Origin: Liolophura sinensis
Taxonomy: Eukaryota; Mollusca; Polyplacophora; Chitonida; Chitonidae
NCBI RefSeq assembly: GCF_032854445.1
Contig: NC_088297.1
Coordinates: 15,179,335-15,243,334, forward strand
Length of the DNA stretch: 64,000 nucleotides
Reading direction: 5' to 3'
Part shown: positions 56,801 through 64,000 of the stretch, in pieces
How positions within the stretch are numbered: position 1 is the first letter of the stretch
Layout: the number at the start of each line of letters is the position of its first letter
Notes under the pieces: generated by a model
What the model was told of the DNA's origin: nothing
What the model saw: only the letters and a program-made list of their open reading frames with translations
Database searches by the model: none
Made by a program: the position numbers and the translations under genes

Positions 56801-58795
56801 TTTGAAGTAGTAGGAGAAAACAAACATGTTTCACAATGTTACACTTTGGTAGAAATGTTTCACAGGCTCCCTCTATATTCTGACTAATAAAAAAAGATCG
56901 GGATTTAACAAAAAATTAGTCATGATGGGAAAAAAAAGAAATTCCATTAAAAGTTTCATAGTAGGGCCCTTTTTCAGAGGGTCAGTCAGGTTATCCCCAA
57001 CAAACACATTTATAATGATGACACTGGCGAGTTTAACAGTAGACTGACCTGGATCGATCAATGCATGAACCTCGCTGGGAACACTTTCTTTTTTCTCCCC
57101 ATCCTCCACTTCTTCCTTCACATCCTCCTCCTCAGGTTCCTCTTTAACAGTTTCGACTTTCTTTTTGGAGGCTGCCGCTTTCTTCCTGGGTGCGCCTTTG
57201 ACAGCTGCAACAATAGACAACATGAACGGATGTGCTAACATTTACTGTCACTGTCGGTGAAAGTCATTGTGTTATGATATCAAGATATCACTATGTTGTC
57301 CCTTTGTTTCTTTATTTATTCATTTGCTTGTTGTTTAATGCAAGTTAGACAACACTATAGCTGACAGTTTAATGGGTACGGGAAAACGGAATAGGTACAG
57401 GCAACCGGAATCGGAACGGGTACAGGAAACTGGAATGGATACAGGAAACCAGAATGCCAGGAAATAAACCAGACACCTTTGGCAAGTTACTGGCAAACTG
57501 TCTGCCACCTGACTTGTCATATCAGTGAAAGGCAACAGGTCTCCAGTTAACTTCATGCCAGACCACACAATACAGACAACTTAATACATACTTTGACCCT
57601 AAGGACCCCGAGAACATTTAAAGTAAGGTTTTGTTGAAAATTCCCAATGTGAGAGTGAACACAACGGCGGCAATATTTCAGCCATATTGTGTCAACTAAT
57701 TATTCGAAAGAACATCCTATTAATACCCTTAATTTTCTTATCCAGGGCCCGGTTGTTCAAAACTGTTGTAAGACTTAATACCAGATTCAATTTTAAGCCA
57801 AATCTTAAGTTTTACAGTTGACCTAAAAATAATAGTGCAGCAGTAGATTAAATATGAACTAAATCCACTCATTGGTTGCAGGGCTTGTTAAAATCGTAAA
57901 TATACAAAATGACTTAATACCGGTATTAGGTAATACAACCAGGCACAGATGTAATATTAAATAGGCACAGATGTAATATTAAATAAACACAGAGGTTCTA
58001 TTACAAGTAAGTCTTTGCAGCCAAATTGCCCACACCTTACATTAAAAGGCAGGTCAACCATGTGTTTGGAAACTGTGTATTTCTCAGTTTCATATTCTTT
58101 ATCTGGTATACCCTATATGAATACCCTTTACCCTATACATGAAAATAGGATAGATAGAATGATAAATGGAACACATTTACAATATTTCTAGCAAAGCCCT
58201 TCAATCAAAATACATGTAACATTTTTTCACTTCCTAAATCAAGTTATGAGTATTCAAAAATTACATTCAAAAAATTTTATCTACCTGAAAACTTGTACAA
58301 TCTGAAGTAAAACAGGAAATTTGTGCTGTAATTTGGAATTCATGAAGCGCTGTAAGTGGAACAAAATTTTGTGAATACGATCCACGTATAGCTTCCTTGA
58401 TATCAAACTCTTTTCTAATTAGTGGATTCATTTCTTTATTTATTAGATTTTTATGCTGTATTCAAGCATATTTAACTCACACCACAATATTTCACTCATA
58501 CAACAACGGCCAGCATAATAGTGGAAGGAAACCGAGCAGAGCAAGTGGGAAACACACGGACCCTGGTTACTAGCAAATCCCTCTTCACTCCTGATCAATA
58601 ACAATGGCATGTAATAATTCTTCCAGCATGTTCACGTAACACACAGTAACTTTATCAGCAGAACTGTACCATCTCCTCCTTGTTTCACTTGAGGGCTGCT
58701 TCGCTTGATCACAGAGTCGATCGCGTCGCTGATCGTGTCTACTTGATCCTGATCCACTTCCTGTTTCGGTTTCTTTCTTGGTGATCCTTTGCCCT
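41797..58795 (-). CDS. UBTF: UBTF, RNA polymerase I upstream binding factor (start codon not found)
   Basis: Eighteen exons on the minus strand, from 58795 down to 41797, give 801 residues with consistent phases and a TAA stop. UBF is a nucleolar HMG-box protein that bends rDNA and recruits SL1 for rRNA transcription. Order: two basic/acidic N-terminal exons (residues 1-94) with no counterpart in the human protein, dimerisation-like domain (95-183; DDDIWTTDSVKILLERIKTE, LRRFRTMTDLVQDAEEWAKV), HMG box 1 (188-257), box 2 (284-345), box 3 (381-450), box 4 (485-553), a box matching human box 6 (576-644), and a Glu/Ser/Asp-rich tail (685-801). Human UBF (764 aa) has six boxes. The human box 5 equivalent is absent here. 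The first split codon at 58795 shows at least one more upstream exon. Confidence 0.95.
42033..42120 (-). mobile_element. SINE family 1, fragment
   Basis: ttggtgccttatgctgtatt and caagaatatttcacttatac, in the last UBTF intron. Confidence 0.7.
42390..42620 (-). CDS. UBTF: UBTF exon, acidic tail
   Basis: Acceptor cttggcag, donor gtgagt. 77 residues, ESESESGEEGSSEDGEEGSS and further Glu/Ser/Asp, then TPAINNAFPIPTKSVSSTAK. Corresponds to the UBF acidic activation tail. Confidence 0.94.
43156..43299 (-). CDS. UBTF: UBTF exon, post-box basic linker
   Basis: Acceptor ctgttgtag, donor gtcagt. MMSPEERTKYEEIVKQRSRK, then Lys/Asn-rich sequence and a Glu run. Confidence 0.93.
43330..43805. repeat. Purine-rich (GGATAATGGAGA)n minisatellite
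   Basis: Irregular units such as ggataatggagaatgg and ggagggcagggataat. The plus strand is nearly all purine, so the transcribed UBTF intron is pyrimidine-rich. No stops on the minus strand, so long false ORFs occur. Confidence 0.9.
43880..44870. repeat. 16-bp minisatellite with 330-bp duplication
   Basis: Units agacagacacaaggaa and agacagacacatggac alternate. The marker agacagatacatggac occurs at 44151 and 44481, showing a block duplication of about 330 bp. Several frames on both strands are open but low-complexity. Confidence 0.93.
44925..45108 (-). CDS. UBTF: UBTF exon, last HMG box
   Basis: Acceptor gattcatag, donor gtgatt. SGYQLFSAEMMGKLTNIPSK and on to EDYRKAIDKFKS. The downstream intron is almost entirely minisatellite. 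Confidence 0.95.
45204..45275 (-). mobile_element. SINE family 1, degraded fragment
   Basis: ttttgattggtatatatgca, aagaaatatttcacttg. Diverged. Confidence 0.5.
45847..45930 (-). CDS. UBTF: UBTF exon, linker to last HMG box
   Basis: Acceptor tttctccttccag-like, donor gtaagt. KQHPEAHMGKENSRLKLIYP, GEPKRPP, the start of the human box 6 equivalent (GEPKKPPMNGYQKF). Confidence 0.92.
45994..46145 (-). mobile_element. SINE family 1, 3' half
   Basis: ttatttaattggtgttttac through gaccctcccacatacag. Confidence 0.85.
46349..46560 (-). mobile_element. SINE family 1, without outer head
   Basis: (ATTT)n tail, full body, and B-box region (gacttgaactcacagcgac). Confidence 0.88.
46848..46912 (-). CDS. UBTF: UBTF exon, HMG box 4 end
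   Basis: Acceptor tttttcag, donor gtaagc. EKYKKKELECKESYERDLQS and Y plus two bases. Short, but both phases fit. Confidence 0.88.
47165..47315. repeat. 56-bp tandem repeat, about 2.7 units
   Basis: ttacaaagtttgtaacagtg then accag(t/c/a)aata and agttttggt(a/t)gag, repeated. Confidence 0.88.
47770..47931 (-). CDS. UBTF: UBTF exon, HMG box 4
   Basis: Acceptor ccttttcag, donor gtaggt. ELPNEQKPKRPMTALFMFIT and on to AYSELPDSKR, matching human box 4 (EKPKRPVSAMFIF). Confidence 0.96.
48250..48470 (-). repeat. Dispersed repeat B, inverted copy
   Basis: aacattctgagagaactatg and gcttgcatctttaatgacac match 5935-6125 on the other strand. Confidence 0.65.
48835..48966 (-). CDS. UBTF: UBTF exon, HMG box 3 end and linker
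   Basis: Acceptor cttccccag, donor gtaagt. KTALYKTQYEKYRACLPVEE, then a Lys/Glu-rich linker ending NGTLPS. Confidence 0.93.
49150..49390 (-). mobile_element. SINE family 1, nearly full, diverged
   Basis: tttatttcactggtgtttta, a body with deletions, and a head remnant ending gctagcaaactaaccaccca. Confidence 0.75.
49678..49819 (-). CDS. UBTF: UBTF exon, HMG box 3
   Basis: Acceptor gttttgcag, donor gtagaa. SGYAYFSSTLLSQLTNIPST and on to RERYNKTAEQ. Confidence 0.95.
49983..50107 (-). CDS. UBTF: UBTF exon, linker to HMG box 3
   Basis: Acceptor ggttttcag, donor gtaagt. KTLLEYCKDHPDYKPKPYRA, TKAEEKVLDHHYGKPEKPP. Confidence 0.94.
50185..50415 (-). mobile_element. SINE family 1, nearly full, diverged
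   Basis: gttttaatgccgtgctcaag through a head remnant near ctcctaggccacaatgccaa. Confidence 0.75.
50455..51000 (+). repeat. Dispersed repeat E, uninterrupted copy
   Basis: Counterpart of 26880-27565 without the SINE. Contains several TGACGTC motifs. Confidence 0.6.
51147..51302 (+). mobile_element. SINE family 1, 3' half
   Basis: ctctccagccgtacgtggga through caatcaaataaataaac. Antisense to UBTF. Confidence 0.85.
51690..51853 (+). repeat. Dispersed repeat C, second copy
   Basis: gattctgattggctgg and gctgcaagatttaaccc, as at 9497-9655. Confidence 0.6.
51897..52007 (-). CDS. UBTF: UBTF exon, HMG box 2 end
   Basis: Acceptor gttgaacag, donor gtatat. 37 residues, LTKADASQELRKRWSVLKPS and on to EGQKEYQ. 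Confidence 0.93.
52083..52350 (-). mobile_element. SINE family 1, full length
   Basis: Tail, body and full tRNA-like head (ccaactgagccacggaggcc on the plus strand), directly downstream of the HMG box 2 exon boundary in genomic order. Confidence 0.9.
52352..52465. repeat. Degenerate 35-bp repeat
   Basis: aaaagtgactagagtgagta and related gaccagagtgagaag units, leading into the 80-bp array. Confidence 0.65.
52591..53420. repeat. 80-bp tandem array with E-box in most units
   Basis: Units begin ccaggctgggtggtcctaaa at 52591 and every 80 bp up to 53391 (10 full units plus a partial). Eight of the ten full units contain CACGTG inside taaccacgtgaa; the units starting at 52831 and 53071 have CACATG. 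Each unit also has acatttacatgtgg. Lies in a UBTF intron. Confidence 0.95.
53812..53968 (-). CDS. UBTF: UBTF exon, HMG box 2 start
   Basis: Acceptor tgtacag, donor gtatga. EEHPDLLPSKSSNLGKKKAE, then KKPAKPVSAQQLFINAKLEE. Confidence 0.95.
54525..54589 (-). CDS. UBTF: UBTF exon, HMG box 1 end
   Basis: Acceptor atatttcag, donor gtaaat. QKYTEAYNIENEDYKSKLEK and F plus two bases. Confidence 0.93.
54590..54675. repeat. 33-bp AT-rich tandem repeat
   Basis: atataatataatttcgttat plus attatagat, about 2.6 units, starting at the acceptor of the HMG box 1 end exon. Confidence 0.85.
54923..55078 (-). CDS. UBTF: UBTF exon, HMG box 1
   Basis: Acceptor tgagcag, donor gtatgt. VHPDMPRRPLSPYLRFFMEK and on to FKALSAKKK, a clear UBF box 1. 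Confidence 0.96.
55648..55734 (-). CDS. UBTF: UBTF exon, dimerisation domain part 2
   Basis: Acceptor acctgtag, donor gtaact. 29 residues, LRRFRTMTDLVQDAEEWAKV and PWSWFGKKK. Confidence 0.93.
55785..55925 (-). mobile_element. SINE family 1, internal part
   Basis: tcatactccagaatacttca through gccagcatgagctgg. The tail is degraded. Confidence 0.75.
55978..56095 (+). repeat. Fold-back family D, partial copy
   Basis: actgtatcatgtgacttgtc and acatttgttcaaatcaattt, as at 12530-12580, with an A run before it. Confidence 0.5.
56128..56233 (+). mobile_element. SINE family 1, head only
   Basis: ggcctcgatctgtggttgag, B-box-like gagttcaagtccagctca, then stops at ctgccgta. A rare 5'-only fragment. Confidence 0.7.
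56336..56460 (-). mobile_element. SINE family 1, 3' half
   Basis: (ATTT)n, cactggagtttctatactgt, gccagcattatggtgggag. Confidence 0.78.
56578..56759 (-). CDS. UBTF: UBTF exon, dimerisation domain part 1
   Basis: Acceptor tttttcag, donor gtaagt. DDIWTTDSVKILLERIKTEL to HKWNAIVLR, matching the UBF N-terminal domain (WSQEDMLTLLE... in human). Confidence 0.93.
57049..57204 (-). CDS. UBTF: UBTF exon, N-terminal Lys/Glu-rich
   Basis: Acceptor tgttgcag, donor gtcagt. VKGAPRKKAAASKKKVETVK, then an acidic EEPEEED stretch. Phases fit both neighbours. Confidence 0.85.
57378..57450. repeat. Short GGGTACAGGAAAC-type repeat
   Basis: ggaataggtacaggcaaccg, ggaacgggtacaggaaactg and similar, about 4 imperfect units. 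Confidence 0.65.
58432..58575 (-). mobile_element. SINE family 1, 3' half, diverged
   Basis: tttatttattagatttttat, caacaacggccagcataata, ggaaaccgagcagag. Confidence 0.72.
58670..58795 (-). CDS. UBTF: UBTF exon, first visible (N-terminal basic)
   Basis: Acceptor atgtttcag, donor gtacag. GKGSPRKKPKQEVDQDQVDT and on to VKQGGDG. Phase 2 at entry, so an upstream exon exists. Confidence 0.8.
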
Positions 58796-59077
58796 CTGAA
58801 ACATTGAAGTAGAAATAAGATACATGTGTGGAAAATACATGTATAAGCAGCTGATTTATAAAATCATAAATTCTTGCAAAGCTAAATAAAAGCAGAACGT
58901 CTATAAATAAGACATTTTTTATCCCATGTTTTGTTGCTTTCACAACTTACCTTGCCTTTTTTTTTTTTTTTGTTACCTTACTCATTTGAATTTTAGTTTT
59001 AATAACATACCTATTTAACAATTTAATCATTTATTTGTTATAACATTATTTATGATGATTTATTTATGCATTTATTT

Positions 59078-60259
59078 GTATGACCAGCAGTTTTCCCATG
59101 ACCAGCAGTTTTCATCTGACAGCAGTTTCATATGGCTGGCAGTTTCCATATGACCAGCAGTTTCCATGTGACCAGCAGTTTTCATATGGACCGGCAGTTT
59201 TCATATGGCCAGCAGTTTCCATGTGACCAGCAGTTTTTCATATGACTGGCAGTTTTCATAATGCCTAGCAGTTTCCATATGGCTAGCAGTTTTCCACATG
59301 ACTTACAGTTTTCATATGACTTACAGTTTTCATATGACTTACAGTTTTCATATGACTGGCAGTTTTCCATATGACCCAGCAGTTTCCATATGACCAGCAG
59401 TTTCCATATAACTAGCAGTTTCCATGTGACTAGCAGTTTTCATATGACTGGCAGTTTTCATATGCCTAGCAGTTTTCATATGACCAGCAGTTTTCATATG
59501 CCTAGCAGTTTTCATATGACCAGCAGTTTTCATATGACCAGCAGTTTCCATATGACAAGCAGTTCCATATAACCTAGCAGTTTTCATATGACTGGCAGTT
59601 TTCATATGACTAGCAGTTTCCATATGACCAGCAATTTTCCATATGACCAGCAGTTTCCATATGACCAGCAGTTTTCATGTGCCTAGCAGTTTCCATGTGA
59701 CTAGCAGTTTCCATGTGACTAGAAGTTTCTGTGTGACTAGCTGTTTCCGTATGGCTAGCAGTTTTCACATGACTAGCAGTTTTCATACGACCAGCAGTTT
59801 CCATATGGCTGGCAGTTTCCATATAACTAGCAGTTTCCATATGACCAGCAGTTTCCATGTAACCAGCAGTTTCCATGTGACTAGCAGTTTTCATATGACT
59901 AGCAGTTTTCATATGACTAGCAGTTTTCATATTCCTAGCAGTTTCCATATGACTAGCAGTTTTCATATGACTGGCAGTTTTCATATTCCTAGCAGTTTCC
60001 ATATGACTGACAGTTTTCATATGACCAGCAGTTTCCATATGACTGGCAGTTTTCATATGACCAGCAGTTTCCATATGACTAGCAGTTTTCATATGACTGG
60101 CAGTTTCCATGTGACCAGTAGTTTCCATAAGACCAGCAGTTTTCATATGACCAGCAGTTTCCATATGACCAGCAGTTTTCATATGACTAGCAGTTTCCAT
60201 ATGACTGGCAGTTTTCATCTGGCAGGCAGTTTTCATATGACTGGTAGTATTCATATCTG
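59078..60259. repeat. 18-bp minisatellite, about 65 units
   Basis: Unit ttcatatgactagcagtt with variants (gaccagcag, ggctggcag). Multiples of 18 keep both strands open (plus six-residue FHMTSS; minus HMKTAS). Occasional 17- or 19-bp units shift the frame. Confidence 0.93.
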
Positions 60260-60464
60260 GTCCCAAACTTTAATGGTGACATTATGACTGTGCATAAAGA
60301 AATTTTAAAAATGCAACTCAAAAAGATGCTTTTCAAGAGCGTTCAAGTCTGTGAATGAGACAAATATATTTGAAACTTAACTTTTTACTGGTAAACCATC
60401 ATACTTTTGTTTAATTTACTTGTTAGATTTAAAACAACTTGTTTAGTTGAGAGGCCAACTTGGC

Positions 60465-61105
60465 AGTATTCATATGACAGACACTACTCGCATGACTTGT
60501 GACAGTATTCATATGATTTGTGGTAGTATTCACATGGCTTGTGACAGTATTCATATGATTTGTGGTAGTATTCATATGACTTGTGACAGTATTCATATGA
60601 CTTGTGACAGTATTCATATGACTTGTGACAGTACTCATATGATTTGTGGGAGTATTCACATGGCTTGTGACAGTATTCATATGATTTGTGGTAGTATTCA
60701 TATGACTTGTGACAGTATTCATATGACTTGTGACAGTATTCATATGACTTGTGACAGTACTCATATGATTTGTGGTAGTATTCATATGACTTGTGACAGT
60801 ATTCATATGATTTGTCACAGTATTCATATGACTTGTGACAGTATTCATATGACTTGTGACAGTATTCATATGACTTGTGACAGTATTCATATGATTTGTG
60901 GTAGTATTCATATGATTTGTCACAGTATTCATATGACTTGTGACAGTATTCATATGACCTGTGACAGTACTCATATGATTTGTGACAGTATTCATATGAT
61001 TTGTGACAGTATTCATATGATTTGTGACAGTATTCATATGATTTGTGGCAGTACTCACACGACTGGCAGTATTCATATGACTTGTGACAGTATTCATATG
61101 ATTTG
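60465..61105. repeat. 21-bp minisatellite, left block, about 30 units
   Basis: Unit tcatatgacttgtgacagta plus t, with gatttgtgg variants. Related to the 18-bp array (shared catatgac and cagt) and the right block. Confidence 0.93.
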
Positions 61106-61106
61106 T

Positions 61107-61283
61107 TATTTATTAATTTATTTGATTGGTGTTTTATGCCATAATCAAGAATAATTCACTTATACGAAGGCGGCCAGCATTATGGTGGGAGGAAACCGGG
61201 CTGAGCCCCGTGAAACTCACAACCATCCGCAGGTTGCTGGAAGACCTTCCCATTTACGGCCAGAGATGAAGCCAGCATGAGCA
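61107..61283 (-). mobile_element. SINE family 1 between two 21-bp arrays
   Basis: ttgattggtgttttatgcca through gaagccagcatgagc, lying exactly between the two blocks. Confidence 0.85.
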
Positions 61284-61319
61284 TATCATATCACTATCAG
61301 TACTTGTATTCATACTTGA

Positions 61320-61812
61320 CAGTGTTCATAAAACTAGCAGTATTCGTATGACTTGTGGTAGCATTCATATGACTTGTGGCAGTATACGTATGACTTGTGG
61401 CAGTATTCGTATGACTTGTGGCAGTATTGATTTGACTTGTGGCAGTATACATATAACTTGTGGCAGTATTGATTTGACTTGTGGCAGTGTTGATATGACT
61501 TGTGGCAGTTTTCGTATGACTTGTGGTAGCATTCATATGACTTGTGGCAGTATTCGTATGACTTGTAGCAGTATTGATTTGACTTGTGGCAGTATACATA
61601 TGACTTGTGGCAGTATTGATTTGACTTGTGGCAGTATACATATAACTTGTGGCAGTATTGATTTGACTTGTGGCAGTATTAATATGACTTGTGGCAGTAT
61701 ACGTATGACTTGTGGCAGTATTGATTTGACTTGTGGCAGTATACATATGACTTGTGGCAGTGTTGATATGACTTGTGGCAGTATATGCCTAGCAGTATTC
61801 ACATGACTTGTG
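61320..61812. repeat. 21-bp minisatellite, right block, about 23 units
   Basis: Unit tgacttgtggcagtattgat plus t, with gcagtatacatatgact variants. Confidence 0.93.
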
Positions 61813-62623
61813 ACTGTATCCATGAATTTTTAAGGACTGTTTTACATAATATGTACAATAAGTGTTTTTTTTTTAAATCTCAATATGTACAAACAACAAA
61901 ACATCTCAGAAGCATTGGAGCAGCACTAGAACCAAGATGTAGATTCTCCTGTATGAGATTTTCCTAGTTAGGTCTGCATAATGACAAACTGTTTAATAAC
62001 AGAATTTCTTTTTTTTTTTTACTTCTTTTCTACATCAAAACAATGAAACCAGGAACCTGTGCAAAATGCACAGTTGCAACACAAGGATTTTCCATGCAAA
62101 TGACAACATTTTCCGCATGAATGCAGACTGTACAGCTGGGTACTATTGCACATGGCAATACACATACATTGAACACGTGACAACAGATACGGCCAAGACA
62201 GAAATAGACAACTGCATGTAGGTCACCGAGTAATCGACAAGGCTCTTTCATCAGGTGATATTTATACAATTAATGTTTTTCAGAAAAAGGGCAAGTGCCA
62301 CAAAATGCTAACTTAGCTATTCCTTTGTCTTGCTGGCCTTTAAAGTACATTGTACATGTACTTTGCATGTTTCTGTTGATGAATTCAATGACCCAACAGT
62401 ATTGCGTCATAAGTTTATTCAGTTTAACTGCCTGCTTTCCATTTATTTATTTGATTGAATCAAAAATATTTATACATAAAAAGTTATATACGTATAGATT
62501 TCTAGACATACTATTTTTAAAATATGCTGGTTTTCAAGTTTTAACTGTTTTGGTTTTTCCTTATCTGATTTTAAATGCCAGAACTTTTGGTTTTGTTTTT
62601 GATGTCCTCACTACCATATGGAA

Positions 62624-62682
62624 ACGATATAGCTGAAATATTGCCGATGTGGCGTTAAGCCATAATCATTCATTCACTCATT
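62624..62682 (+). mobile_element. SINE type 3, tail fragment
   Basis: agctgaaatattgccgatgt, ggcgttaagccataatcatt and (CATT)n. Second copy of the 15611-15673 tail. Confidence 0.6.
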
Positions 62683-62770
62683 ATTTGATTTGAGTTTCAC
62701 ACCGGTCTGCTTTACAGATTTGACCTTTTCGTGTTCCTTACAGAAAAACCACAAAGTTTTATATATTTAA

Positions 62771-62861
62771 CCAGTCGGCCATATTCCCCAGATTCATTTT
62801 ACCAGTCGGCCATATTCCCCAGATTCATTTTACCAGTTGGCCATATTCCCCAGATTCGTTT
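62771..62861. repeat. 31-bp tandem repeat, three units
   Basis: ccagtcggccatattcccca plus gattcatttta. Confidence 0.92.
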
Positions 62862-62931
62862 GAGGACTAAAATGTATCCACTATGAATGCTTGCATCATT
62901 TTCACAAAACATTTCTTACGAACTTTTTATC

Positions 62932-62985
62932 TGGCGCTGTCTAACACCATACTAAAGAATTTTTCACTTACACAATGGTGGTCAG
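62932..62985 (-). mobile_element. SINE family 1, fragment
   Basis: taacaccatactaaagaatt, cacttacacaatggtggtca. Confidence 0.6.
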
Positions 62986-63009
62986 TTGTTTCATTGATTG
63001 ATTTCAATG

Positions 63010-63248
63010 TTGTTCTAGTTAAGTTGTTGCCACAGTAGTTTTGTTAAGATGTTGCCACAGTAGTTTTGTTAAGATGTTGCCACAGTAGTGTTGTTAAGAT
63101 GTTGCCACAGTAGTATTGTTAAGATGTTGCCACAATGTTGTAGTTAACATGTTGCCATAGTGTTGTAGTTAACATGTTGCCACAGCGTTGTAGTTAACAT
63201 GTTGCCACAGTAGTTTTGTTAAGATGTTGCCACAGCAGTTTTGTTACA
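63010..63248. repeat. 25-bp minisatellite, left block
   Basis: Unit gttgccacagtagttttgtt plus aagat, with a gttgtagttaacat variant. Confidence 0.92.
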
Positions 63249-63249
63249 A

Positions 63250-63434
63250 TTTATTTTTTTATCTGATTGGTGTTTAACGCTGTACTCAAGAATATTTCAC
63301 TTATACCACGGCGGCCAGCATTATGGTGGGTGGAAACTGGGCAAAGCCCGGGGGGAACCCACAACCATCCGCAGGTTGTGACAGACTTTCCCACGTACAG
63401 CTGGAGAGGAAGCCAGCATGAGCTGGACTTAAAC
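63250..63434 (-). mobile_element. SINE family 1 inserted in the 25-bp array
   Basis: tctgattggtgtttaacgct through gaagccagcatgagctgg. The array resumes on both sides (ttttgttacaat before, cagttttgttacaatgt after). Confidence 0.88.
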
Positions 63435-63935
63435 AGTTTTGTTACAATGTCGCCAAAGTGTTGTATTTAACATGCTGCCACAAAAGTTTCGTTAAGATGT
63501 AGCCAAAGTAGTATTAAGATGTTGCTTCAGTAGTATTGTTAAGATGTTGCCACAGTGTTGTAGTCAACATGTTGCCACAGTGTTGTAGTCAACATGTTGC
63601 CACAGTGTTGTAGTTAACATGTTGCTACAGTAGTTTTAAGATGTTGCCACGGTAGCTTTGTTAACATGTTGCCACAGTAGTTTTGTTATGATGTTGCCAC
63701 GGTAGCTTTGTTAACATGTTGCCACAGTAGTCTTGTTAATCTATTGTCAGAACATTGTTAAGATGTCAACCGAGTAATCTTGTTAAGTAAAGATGTCGCC
63801 AGAGTAATTTTGTCAAGATATTACCACAGTAATCTTGCTGAGACGTCATCAGAGTAATCTTGTTAAGATGTCGCCACAGTAATCTTTAGATGTTGCCACA
63901 GCAGTCTCATTTAGATGAACATTACCATTGTAGTG
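63435..63935. repeat. 25-bp minisatellite, right block
   Basis: Same unit as the left block, degenerating after about 63750 (gatgtcgccacagtaatctt). Confidence 0.88.
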
Positions 63936-64000
63936 TCTTAGGTCTCACCACTGTAGACAGTTAACGTTTTATTTTTAGGCCAATTATATTGCCTCAGTTT

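Larger units (their letters stand above)
57205..58669 (-). other. UBTF intron between the two N-terminal exons
   Basis: Contains the short repeat at 57378, a SINE at 58432 and AT-rich sequence. Nothing else recognised. Confidence 0.6.
58796..64000. other. Upstream UBTF intron or 5' region, dominated by tandem arrays
   Basis: No upstream UBTF exon with a start codon could be identified. The 5.2 kb consists mainly of four arrays and three SINE pieces, with unique AT-rich sequence at 60260-60460 and 61815-62625. Confidence 0.6.

Noticed and set aside
59182-61823. Frames of 60-235 codons in 18- and 21-bp arrays
   Set aside because: Low-complexity repeats with all strands open. No gene context.

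Overview
The window is nuclear DNA from an animal, most likely a mollusc and probably a gastropod. The evidence is its split genes with GT-AG introns, its gene set, and about 35 copies of a tRNA-headed SINE of a kind I associate with mollusc genomes. The species call is an inference. No bacterial, plasmid or phage gene organisation is present. Exons were joined by hand from splice sites, reading phase and protein similarity known from memory.

Four protein-coding genes can be supported. (1) Positions 1-8890, plus strand: the 3' half of an unrecognised, probably coiled-coil protein (190 residues visible in six exons, one a 9-nt microexon). (2) 16008-18030, minus strand: a complete CHRAC1 (histone-fold subunit of the chromatin accessibility complex), 3 exons, 104 aa. 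(3) About 18144-34712, plus strand: a complete EEF1D (elongation factor 1B delta), a non-coding TOP-type first exon plus eight coding exons, 261 aa. (4) 41797-58795, minus strand: UBTF (RNA polymerase I factor UBF), 18 coding exons, 801 residues visible, with the start codon not found. CHRAC1 and EEF1D are divergent and share a promoter region of about 113 bp. EEF1D and UBTF converge tail to tail.

The rest is repeat-rich. There are four or more SINE types, several short inverted-repeat (MITE-like) elements, and many tandem arrays: 36-bp (13.2-14.9 kb), 52-bp (25.0-25.6 kb), alternating purine/pyrimidine (31.65-31.86 kb), 84-bp (36.6-37.1 kb), purine-rich and 16-bp arrays (43.3-44.9 kb, nearly filling one UBTF intron), an 80-bp array with repeated CACGTG (52.6-53.4 kb), and 18-, 21-, 31- and 25-bp arrays (59.1-64 kb). 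Most long uninterrupted reading frames lie in arrays whose unit length is a multiple of three. They are not evidence of genes.

The three named genes all serve growth: UBTF drives rRNA transcription, EEF1D recharges eEF1A during translation, and CHRAC1 works in chromatin remodelling. I found no undescribed enzymatic or defence system. The observations most worth checking are the microexon gene, the one-box-shorter UBTF with its N-terminal extension, the E-box satellite, the bidirectional TOP promoter, the SINE orientation bias and inverted SINE pairs around EEF1D exons, and a filled/empty pair of a nested SINE insertion.
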